This document shows positions 14,118-24,100 of a stretch of DNA of 27,540 nt, in pieces. Origin of the DNA: a virus; the IMG/VR virus record IMGVR_UViG_3300046474_000040, positions 1 through 27,540 of that record. One strand, 5' to 3'. The notes beneath the pieces were generated by a model. That model saw only the letters and a program-made list of their open reading frames with translations. It did no database searches and was not told the origin of the DNA. The translations under genes and the position numbers were made by a program. How positions within the stretch are numbered: the first letter of the stretch is position 1; each line of letters starts with the position of its first letter.

Positions 14118-14450
14118 ATGGCTGATGTTGCCAGCAAGTCGATTAAGGCCCTCGTCGGTCGTAAGGTGACCAAGACTGTCGCATTCTGCGGTGGCGAGGT
14201 GGAAATCCAGAAGCTGAGTGTTGCTCAGGTTCAAGAGATTCAGGCGAAAGCCAAGGAAAACGAGAACAACGATGAAGGCGGCCTGGAGATGCTGCGTGCC
14301 ATCGTCTCTCTGGCCGTCGAGGGCGGCTCTGAGCTGTCTGCCGACGACTTCTCCTCGTTCCCGATCGATGAGCTCAAGAATCTGTCGGACACCATTATGG
14401 AGCACTCCGGCCTCAGCCAAGGCAACGATGAAGCGGGAAAGTCTGCCTAA
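14118..14450 (+). CDS. Tail assembly chaperone, gpG-like short form
   Basis: Two in-frame ATGs exist (14112 and 14118). AGGAG at 14106-14110 is only one base from the first and seven bases from the second, so 14118 is chosen, giving 110 residues. The protein has a small beta start (KVTKTVAFCGGEVEIQKLSVAQVQEIQ) and helical acidic segments (FPIDELKNLSDTIMEHSG), as in siphovirus gpG-type chaperones that coat the tape measure during tail assembly. A -1 slippery site lies four codons before the stop codon. The pair occupies the usual place between the tail tube and tape measure genes. Confidence 0.8.
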   Translation: MADVASKSIKALVGRKVTKTVAFCGGEVEIQKLSVAQVQEIQAKAKENENNDEGGLEMLRAIVSLAVEGGSELSADDFSSFPIDELKNLSDTIMEHSGLSQGNDEAGKSA

Positions 14451-14776
14451 CCGACGAAGAGCTTAGCATCTACGAAGTAGCATACCATCTGAAAATGACC
14501 GTAGGTAATCTCATTGAAACGATGACCTACGAGGAGCTATTAGGCTGGTATGACTACTTCGAGCGCAGGCCCGTCGGTTGGCGTGAAGACGATCGCTCAG
14601 CCAAGATCATACAGGCTCAGGGCGTAAAGTCCAAGGCCTGGGAGCTGTTCCCAACACTCAAGGCAATCTATTATCCTAGCGATCATGGAAAACCTGAGGG
14701 TGTGAGGGGCCTGCAAGGGTCCTTCCTGTTCCATAACATGCTAAACGCCAAGGGAGGGGACAAGCTCGAACTATGA
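14118..14776 (+). CDS. Tail assembly chaperone fusion, gpGT-like, by -1 frameshift
   Basis: A -1 shift on GGGAAAG (14435-14441) joins the gpG-like frame to the downstream frame, which is open from before 14441 to TGA 14774-14776. The junction reads ...NDEAGK then VCLTDEELSIYEVAYHLK. The extension includes TVGNLIETMTYEELLGWYDYFERRPVGWREDDR and ends GGDKLEL. The fused product is 219 residues. In lambda, gpGT recruits the tape measure and tail tube subunits at a low ratio to gpG. The downstream frame lacks a good start of its own (ATG 14495 has no SD), which supports expression by shifting. Confidence 0.8.
14435..14441 (+). promoter_or_regulatory. -1 ribosomal frameshift slippery site GGGAAAG
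   Basis: The bases lie in the gpG frame as G GGA AAG, the X-XXY-YYZ arrangement needed for tandem -1 slippage. The heptamer is the same as that used in lambda G/T. The zero-frame stop TAA follows at 14448-14450. No strong downstream stem is evident; a short CTAC-GAA-GTAG stem-loop lies farther on (near 14470-14480). Confidence 0.8.
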
Positions 14777-15069
14777 TAAAGATTAGGATGAAGGGCAACC
14801 TTCTCAAAGATTTCAATACAGCCGTGGAAGCTGCTAAAGCCCGAGAGATTGGCAAGATGGTGGAAGCTCTTAAAGAGAATACACCTGTCGACACCGGGAA
14901 TGCTCGTGACCACTGGCGTGCTGAAAAAGATGCTATTGTTAACGAGGTTGAATACATCGATGATCTAAACAGAGGGACTTCTGAACAAGCTCCTTCGTAC
15001 TTCATCGAGACAACACTGTTGACACAGGAGGGTGTACACCCTAGTGGTACAATAGTAAGGCCGAAATGA
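14773..15069 (+). CDS. HK97 gp10-like tail protein
   Basis: ATG 14773 overlaps the gpGT stop (ATGA). The 98-residue product has a helical N-terminus (LLKDFNTAVEAAKAREIGKMVEALKENTP) and the family-like signature TPVDTGNARDHW (about 38-49), then VEYIDDLNRGTSEQAPSYFIETTL. The V-D-T-G-x-x-R-x-x-W and L-N-x-G-T-S-x-Q-A-P motifs are those of HK97 gp10/minor tail protein Z-type proteins, which act in head-tail joining or tail completion. The usual place is before the tail tube gene; here it is between the chaperones and the tape measure. The family call is good, the role less so. Confidence 0.7.
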   Translation: MIKIRMKGNLLKDFNTAVEAAKAREIGKMVEALKENTPVDTGNARDHWRAEKDAIVNEVEYIDDLNRGTSEQAPSYFIETTLLTQEGVHPSGTIVRPK

Positions 15070-15073
15070 CCTG

Positions 15074-15103
15074 CCCCGCTAGACTCACCTCTAGCGGGGT
15101 TTT
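15074..15103 (+). terminator. Strong intrinsic terminator before the tape measure gene
   Basis: CCCCGCTAGA (15074-15083) and TCTAGCGGGG (15090-15099) form a perfect 10-bp stem around CTCACC, followed by TTTT (15100-15103). The next gene starts 20 bases after the T-run, so tape measure transcription requires read-through or an unseen start. Confidence 0.92.
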
Positions 15104-15123
15104 AAATTGCGAAAGGATATGTC

Positions 15124-18100
15124 ATGTCAGGCGTTATTATTGACGTTGAAACTAACTCGGAAGCTGCCAAACGTGACCTTCAGAGTCTCAACCAGAGACT
15201 GAAGGATATGTTCCTGGGTGCGAATCGCACTAAGGGCGCGCTGGGCTCTATCGATGGTAGCAACTTCAAGTCTATCAATAAGAATATCAAGGACACCACG
15301 GACTCCTTCAGGAACTTCCAGGTGTCTGGTGGATCGGCCATGTCGTCGATCTCTAAGAACACTCATAGCGTTGTCAAGGACATCGGACTTCTGAAGTCGG
15401 CCGTAGGAGCCACCGGCGTGGCCCTTGCTGCGTTCGGGTCGATCAAGACCTTCAACAGGATGGCTGATGATCTGACCAACGTTCAGAACCGTCTGCGTCT
15501 CGTGACCAACGATACGGACGCTCTGCTCCGCAAGCAGCGCCAGCTGTTCCTGATGTCACAGCAGACCAGGACCTCCTTCGGAGCTACTGCCAATATCTTT
15601 GTGGACTTCGTCAAGGGCCTCAAGCAATCGGGCATCGAGGAAGAGCGCGTCGTCAAGGTCGTGAAGACCATCCAGCAAGCTGGCGCACTGTCGGGCAGCT
15701 CAATGGAGACCCTGAATGCCTCTCTGGTGCAGCTGTCTCAGGGCATCGGTGCTGGGGTGCTTCGTGGTGAAGAGCTCAACTCCGTCCTGGAGGGTATGAA
15801 GTACTACGGCCAAGGACTGGCCGAGGCGCTAGGTATGACCACTGGTCAGCTGCGCCAATTCGCGATGGACGGTGGTCTGACTACGAAGACGCTCATCCAA
15901 GCCACCGAGAAGATGGCTAAGAAGACCGCCACTGACTTCCAGAAGACCACTGTCACAATGGGAGCCGCTACTGCAAACTTCCACGCGTCCGTCTCCTACT
16001 TCGTAGCTGATATCAACCAGTTCCTTGGTGTGTCCGACTTCTTCGCGAAGGGACTTAACAAGCGCGCTAATTTGCTGGCTGGAGCGAGTGACAACATCAT
16101 CACGCAGCTTACTCTCATTCGACGGGCTGCAAAGAACTACATCGATGAGATCGTTAGAGGCAACACCTTCGTAGCCACTCTGAAGGGCGTCATCAAGCTC
16201 AACATCAATCCTCTGGATGCGGTGTCGAAGTACCAGCAGCAAAAGAAAGTTAAGGAATACCTCAGAAAGGTCCATGACTTCTTCGCTAAGGAGACTGATG
16301 TTGATGTAAACGTAAAGCCCACGGGCCTGGAGAAATTGTTCAGTCGGTTCAAGATTCCCAAGGCTGACAACGAAGATGCGTCCCGCCGACTGACTGATGT
16401 GAAGACCATGCGCCAGCGTGTGGAAGAGGTGATCAATCTCTCTACTGCGATGTATGACACACTGTCGGTCACCGCTCGTAACACCCTGCACCTGTTCCCG
16501 CAGATCCAGCTTCCGATGACCCGTTATGCGGATTCCCTGAAGCGTTTTGTGTCATTTGCAGGTGTCAATATCGACTCTTGGGTGGCTAACACCATCCGAC
16601 CTGCCTCTCGTGCTGTGGAGGGGCTTCAGGAGACCCTGTCAATCTTCTCATCGGGCGATAAGCGCCTTGAGAGGGCATGGGTGTCTCTGTTCAAGTCGTC
16701 TAACATTGTCGAGTTCACCGAGAACCTCTTCAAGCTCAATAGAGCTAGAGAGTCACTCAAGCTCGATGACAAGGCCTTCTTGGGCCATGCATTTCTTGAG
16801 CGACTGGGACAAGCCTCTAAGGGTATCGACAACGTCCTGATCAAGCTTGGTTTCATGAAGAATCGCTTCAGGATCAAGGTGCCTGTGGAGGACATCAAGA
16901 AGCAGGTTGAGGCGACCGGCTCTGTGATCCAGAGAGTCTGGGAGGATGTGTTCGCGCCTAAACTCGACCCGATTCTCCGTAAGACCGCCATTCAGATCAA
17001 GACCTTTGGTGCCACTCTTAGCAACACACTTGCAGCATCTTTCACCCTGTCGAATGGCAGAGACCTCGGAGAGTCTTTCGGTAGGCTCATCGGTCTTGGT
17101 GTTCGGAAGGTCGTCAGTGGGTTTAAGTTCCTTGAGGGTGCTTCGTTCGGTGATCTACTGAACACGAGTGCGATCAAGAAGTTCGTGTCCGCTGTTGAAG
17201 GACCTCTGGAGCACCTCAAGAACTTCTTCAAAGGCTTCTTCAAGGGCATCCTGGGTGGCTTCGGTGCAGAGGCTAATAAAGGGAACTTTCTAACCAAGAC
17301 GTTCGATCAGATCAGTGAAGAGGCCGACTCTAAGCTGAAGCACGTTGAGCGTCGTATTCGTGACTTCGGAAAGTCTGTCAAGGGTGTCTTCTATGACATC
17401 TGGGACGCAGTGGTGGGTCACTCTTTCTGGCCTGACACCATCGACGGCGTGGTCAGCTACACCCACAGAATCTTTGAATCGAATAAGACTCTAAAGAAGT
17501 TCAAGGATAATGTCCTTGACATGTTCAAGAGCGTCTATGAGAGGATGAAGTCCAGCGAGTTCTTCGGCGACTTCGCCCGAAAGCTCGGCAAGATCGACTG
17601 GTCTGCTGCTCTGAAGACACTCACGGGCTCCGTCGGTAGTGCGTTAGTCGCTGGCATGTTGCTGTTCTTCGGCAACCTTCAGATGAAGCTCACGGCGCTC
17701 AGCTACTTCATCTCTCTGTTCAACGTGGCGATCGGCGGTGCCGTCAGCACCATCACCCCACACATCGCGACCCTCATGGGCACTGTGGGCGGACAGTTTG
17801 CCGAGCGTCTGCTTGAGGGTGCGGTAAGAAGCCTTGACGCACTGATTGGCGCTATACCCTCCTTTGTCCACTCGTTCCTGAATGCATTACTGCCCGCGCA
17901 GGGCATTGTGGATGCCATCTTTGCTCTATCACCTGTCGCCAGCAACCATCTACTGTGGGCCATCGGTGCCATCGCTCTTCTCTCCACCAAGGTCAAGGCC
18001 CTGAAGCCTATCAATGAGATGATCTTTGGTAAGAAGAAACTGGGTAAGGACGGCATCAAGGTTATCTCTGAAGGCATACTTCCAGTATTCCAGCAGATGA

Positions 18101-21100
18101 CCTTTGGCTGGATCGGTGAACTTCTGGGTAAGGGCGCTGTCGATGGGCTGGAGAAAGCCAGTAAGGACCTCCCCAAGGTGCTCTTCAAGGATAGCAAGCT
18201 CGCTCTGGCGGGTGCTGCGGCTCTTAGTGCTGCGATGTTGGACAGCGTCTCGATCTTCGAGGCCTCCTTCGTTGGTGTCCCTCTTCTGGCCACGGCTATC
18301 CTAGGCCCCAAGGGCGGTGTCAGATTTGTGAAGGATGTCCAGTCCACACTGATCTCGACCGTGAAGGGTGTCTTTAGCATCATCAGCACGATTGTTGCCA
18401 AGGAAGCATCCAAGAACAACCTGCTTGCTGGTACATTTCTGGATATCTCTGTCATCGTCGCCAGTCTCACTGGTAAGATGACTAAAGGTGCCAGCCCGAT
18501 CAAGAAAGCCTTCGGTGCACTCTTTAGGGACTTGTTCTCGATCCCTAGAAATCTGTCCAGGAATTCAGACGCCTACGCTGAAGGTAGCATGTCGCTGCTT
18601 GATGCGATGTTCACTCTGGACGATGGTAAGAAGGTTGCCCTCCGTAAGAGCTTTAAGGGTGCAGTCAACAGCGTCCTGACTGGTGATCTAGGTCGTGGAA
18701 ACTCGTTTAAGGATTACTTTAAGACTATCTCGACCAACTTCGCCGTTGGTGTGGCTGGCCTCAGGGCGCACTTCTCCTCTTTGAAGGGTGTCGGCACCAA
18801 ACTGACCCAGGGTCTGTCCGTAGCTTTTGAGGTGATGTCAAACAGGATCGGACGTGCCCTTCGGTTGCTTGGTGATGGCCTCAGTGTCTTTGCCGGTATC
18901 TTGAAGAACAAGTTTGCTCTTGTCAGTCTCTTCTTCCTTCTTATGGCTACGGTGGCCCATGCTGCCACATCGACCAGCGGTGCTATCGGGGACATGTCTC
19001 ATAGCCTCCTCGGGTTGGCTGGTGCTGTTGGCACTGTGGTCGCAGCCCTCGGAACTCTCGGGGTATCTGTGCGTACACTGAGGGCTTTCCAGTCTGGTAA
19101 GGATTCCTTCAAGGCTGATGCTATCCGAAAGAGCATGGATGCTTTTGAGTCTGATCGCCGTGCTCGGAAAGCGAGGGAGCTCGCTGAGTTCGCTGCCGCC
19201 ATTCCCAGAGGCTCTGTGCACCGGCAACGTGACATTAATCGTCATGACAAGCGTCTAGAAGGTGGTGTCCAACGCGATCTCGATATCAAGCTTGCCACAC
19301 TCAATAAGACTGGTGCAGCAGGGTCCACTCTGGCAGGTATCCAATCTGCTAGTGCGTATCTTGGGACGTTCTACAAGGGTGTCAGTGACCTTACGTCACA
19401 GTCTGCTCTAAACCCTGCTTGGTGGACCAGGCTCGTCAGCCCCATCAAAAATGTGGGTGGTGCTTTCAGAGGTGTCTCTGCTGCTGCGAAGGTGAACTCA
19501 TTCGCCAGCACAGTAGCAAGCGCGTCTGAGCTCGGAAAAGTTCTGGGCGGTCTGGCTGATGGTAAGGGTTTCAGGCTCGGAAAGCTTACCGATGTCTTCA
19601 AGGGTATTGGTAGCGTCGGGGGAGCAGCGTTCAAGGATGTCGGTAAAGCCATCAGTACTATGACTGTTGGTCTGGCCTCCTCTGGCGGCGTCATCAGGGC
19701 ATTCGGCGCGGTGATTACTGCCGTAATGACTGCCATTACTGACGGCATCTGGGCGGCGGTCACAGCCCTCACCACATTGATCGCTGAGGCTCTTGCACCC
19801 TTCCTGCCCATCATCGCCACCATTGGTGCGATTGTTGGCGTGGTCGGTGTGTTGGGTCTCTGGCTGTTCGGACCTGGTAACTCGTTCCTGGACAATCTGG
19901 AATGGGCCTGGGATAAGATCCGCTCGATCTTCGGGATGGAGGCTAAGTCTGATACAGGCCGCCGCTCCGCCATCGAAAAGATGTTGGGTGATCAGCAGAT
20001 TGGCAACACCAAAATCAGCTTCAAGGATGCCATCGCGTCCACAGACTTCGAGGGCATGAGTGAAGAGACCTTTGGTGTCGTCACTGAGCAAGCCAAGGAG
20101 ACTGCAGAGGCCTTTGCCAATCTTCGTAAGGAGATCATCAAGCAGGGCTACGGTCCCACAGACAGCCAGCGTAACGAGGCCAAGCGACTTGAGGAGGAGC
20201 AGAAGCGTCTTCTGGCACGACAAGCGCCGAAGAAGCCGGAGGACTTCAACAAGCAAACCGAAGAGATGCTGAAAAGCTTCTCCAAGGTGGACAACAGTCA
20301 CTGGGCCGTCCTGAAGAGGTTCAGTGGTTGGCATCCGTCCATGACTCGTCAGGACATTGAGAGCGACCCATTCTTTGCTATCAATACGACCGCCAAGAGA
20401 GCGGGCCAGGGTATCGAGCTGTTCGTAAAGACCCTAGCTAGCTCTCCTCGTATTCTGTTTAATGCTGTGGTCGGTAGCATCCCTATCCTTGTCAAGATTA
20501 TTGGCGATAAACTGAATGATGCTTTCAGCAAGCTCAAGGCTTACATCCTGTCTATCGATTGGGTGAGAGAGCGTGTCGTGCCCGCATTGAAGACCGTCGG
20601 TGATGGCATCAATGATATCGGGGACAAGATTGGGGAGAAATTCCTAAGCCTGTTTGACAGGTTCAGTCCTGAGGAGCAGAAGTACCAGCGTGGCTTCAAG
20701 AGCTCTCGTGATAGAGTATCAACGCTGGAGAACCTTCTTCCTGAGGAGAAGCAGAGGTTTGATGCTGCCAGCATTCGTGCCAGGAATGCTGATGTGGCTC
20801 TTAACGAGCTTAATAGACGCGGTGCCAGGGGCTATATCAAGACCGCCGATGGTCGCACCCAACTGGAGTCCGCTGATCAGTTCGACAAGCGTCGGGATGC
20901 TGCTAAGGCCAACAAGGCTCTCGACGAGCTTAATAGACGCGGTGCCAGGGGCTATATCAAGACCGCCGATGGTCGCACCCAACTGGAGTCCGCTGATCAG
21001 TTCGAGAAGCGTCGGGATGCCATCCAAAAGGAGGCTGCTAAGGCCAACAAGGCTCTCGACGAGCTTAATAGACGCGGTGCCAGGGGTGGTCGCACCCAAC

Positions 21101-24100
21101 TGGAGTCCGCTGATCAGTTCGAGAAGCGTCGGGATGCCATCCAAAAGGAGGCTGCTGAGGCCAACAAGGCTCTCGACGAGATGAGCCGTAAGCTGGCCGT
21201 CCTGGATGCCCGTCGGAAGAAGGCTCAGGTATTCCAGACAGCATTTAACTTGGGTGCTAAGAACATCAAGGACACCCTCGGGATCGACTTCGGCACTGAC
21301 AGCAAAGACTTCGTGGGTACTCAGCGGGACTGGGATATTCTCCAGAAGTCTCGAGAGAAGGTCTTTGAGCTCGACAAGGACATCGCCAACACCAACGACA
21401 GGATTCTGAAGGCTACAGACGGTATCACCTCTATCAATGAGAGACGTCTGAAGACCGCCCAGAGACTGTCCGAGATTGCTTTCGATGAGTCTAAGGCTGA
21501 ACAGAACAAGCAACTACAGCTGCTCGGAACTGCCTCAGACTACCTTGGTAACCTCGGAAAGACGAGTGCTAGTAGTGTTCAGGCGCAGCTGGCTGTCGAT
21601 CCTGGGACGTTCGCGCAGTTCACTGAGGCTGCTAAAGCCTACGATGATCTGAACAACCGTCTCAAGACTTTCGACTATATCCAGCCTGATGCTTCTAAGA
21701 AGTTTAATCAGCTGACAGAGGACTTGGCCAAGGCCGGTAAGGGTCTCACGGACCTGTCTCCGAAGACGGTTACTCTTGAGGACATCAATAATAGACTTCA
21801 GCAGTTCAATATTCCTCAGTTCTCCACCAGCCAGTACCTGTACATCAGTCCTCAACACATCGTTGATCTGAATAGCAAGTTCAACGCCATCACGAATGCG
21901 CAGATTGACCTTGATAAAGTGATCAAACAGGGTTGGGATGGTAGCAAGGCGAGCCTTGATCGCTACAAGAACGCGCTTGCTAATGTCGATGTCACCACCA
22001 GAGCCTTGAAGTCTGCCACAGCCACAACGCTGGCTCAGTCTATCAAGGACGCGATTGACCAGAAAGGTGCTGGTAGCATCGAGGCTGCTAGGGCGGCCGG
22101 GCTGGAAGATAACAACTATGTCTTCGGCAATAAGAAGCGTCGCGAACTCGTCACCAAGCTGACTTCCAAGAAGGCTGATGCTGATGCGGTCAAGTACGAT
22201 CCTAATGCGACAGAAGAGCAGATCACCAAGGCGGCGGCAACGTCTGCCAAATTGGAGACGCAGATCGGAGAGCTCTCATCCTCTAAGGCTGAGAACAAGA
22301 TGGCTGCGACCTTCAACGATCTACTTCAGTCACTGAACAACGTGGGTGTGGCTGTCGATGCTCTTAGCTTCAGCAAGCTAAGGAAGTCTGCCCGTGACTC
22401 GCTCACCAGCATTGGTTATGATCTTGCTAAAATTGACAAGAGGCTTGAGAAAGCCAAGCCCGGTGCTGATCTGGCCTCCATGTTCGAGGAGCGAGCCAAG
22501 CTCTACGCCAAGGCTAGAGACCTGCTTCTTGAGACCCTCCATAACACTGGTAAGGGGATCATGGAAGGCCTGTCACGTCTGGGCCTGAGTGAGGCTTCTG
22601 TCATCGGTCGAATGAAGGCTGAACAGATTAGCAACCTGCTTGAAATCGATCGACGGGTAGAGGGCTTTAAGCTTCAACTGGCGGATACGACTGACCTTGA
22701 GGAGATTGTTAAGCTCAACCAGGCCATCGCGAAGGCTGAGGCCGCTCGTGACAAGGCTATAGTTGATACCAACAGCTCCTTCGAGAGAAGGCTTGAGTCT
22801 ATCAATGACGTGTTCAAAACATCTTTGGACCAGGTGGACTACTCGTTCTTCGGTGATGAACTTACCAAGCGTCTGTTCAACATCTCGGCCATCACTAAGA
22901 AGGCCCTGATCGACTTCTATCAGACCGGGCAATCGGTACTAGGTAATACCGCACAGACCTTCTTTGAGACCCTGCGTCGTCTTGGTCAGAAGGGAGAGAT
23001 CATCTCGATCTTCCAGACCTGGAGCGATGGCATGGCCAAGGCCCTCGAAAGAGGTGCTGAGTCTGGCTTCTCGAAGTTCAAGGAGGTGTTCAGTGGTGCG
23101 ACCTTCGATGACTACCTCGGTCTGGGTAAGGCAAGACGAACGGCCATCACACAAGAGCTCGCCAGTAAGGACGCGATCAAAAGCATCCTAGACTCTCCTG
23201 GTGCTTCCGATGACATGGTTAAGACAATCAACACTATGTACGGTGCGCAGGGTAAAACGGCCACGGAGACTATCCAGGCTCTCCAGAATCTGCCTGGTTT
23301 TGACGATCAGTTCAAGAAGCTGTTGCCTCCTACGGAGCAGCTGACCGGCTCTTTGGGCAAAGCCACTGGCGCGATTAATGAGCTGACCAAGGCGATCAGA
23401 GGTGAGCCCTCAACGGCAACCGTCCCGGTCAAGCCGACACCAGGCACCACTGAAGTGAAAGGGGTCGTCGTAACAGGCACACGCCAAAAGTCGACGCCAA
23501 TTACACTACAGCCTAGGACGGTCGATCCTACTGACGAAGCCTACCGCAGGGCACACGACACTAGTGACATTGAGCGTAGTATTCTCTCTGACATCACTAA
23601 TGCGAATGGCCTGAGGGCTGGGATTCGAAATGCTACGTCCATGAATGGCATGCGCATCGATCAGTCCACGCTCAATTTGGCCAGTGATGTGCAGCTTAAG
23701 AAGCTTGCTTCTCTCTCCGAAGCTCATACCACAATGCAGGATGATCTCAATCGTCAGCTGCGGGGTGAGTCGTCTCTCACGGGCCTTGATATCACTCAAC
23801 TCCAGAAATCCATCACGATTGTTGATGAGAGCTTCCAACAGCTCGCTACCAGCATTGAGCAAGATGCTTATCGTGTCAGTAACGCCGGTAAGGAGCTTTC
23901 CGCGTCATTCAGGGATACATTCTCTAGCGGACTGAAGGATCTTCTGAAGGGTAAGAGCAGCCTCAAGGATTTCGGAAAGAGTCTTCTGGACAACATCACC
24001 AGCTCGATTGTGGACAAGTCTGTAGATGGCTTCACGTCGAACTTCACCAAGGACGGTGGATTCCTTGATAAGGGTCTTCAGTCGTTGGGTCAGATGGTGT

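Noticed and set aside
16137-16491. Several 60-280-codon minus-strand frames within the tape measure gene
   Set aside because: They lack ribosome binding sites, recognisable domains and independent codon bias, and are expected by chance opposite a 9.9-kb open frame.
20806-21180. Tandem repeats as a CRISPR array
   Set aside because: Units are 117-135 bp, directly adjacent without spacers, and are translated in frame as part of the tape measure.
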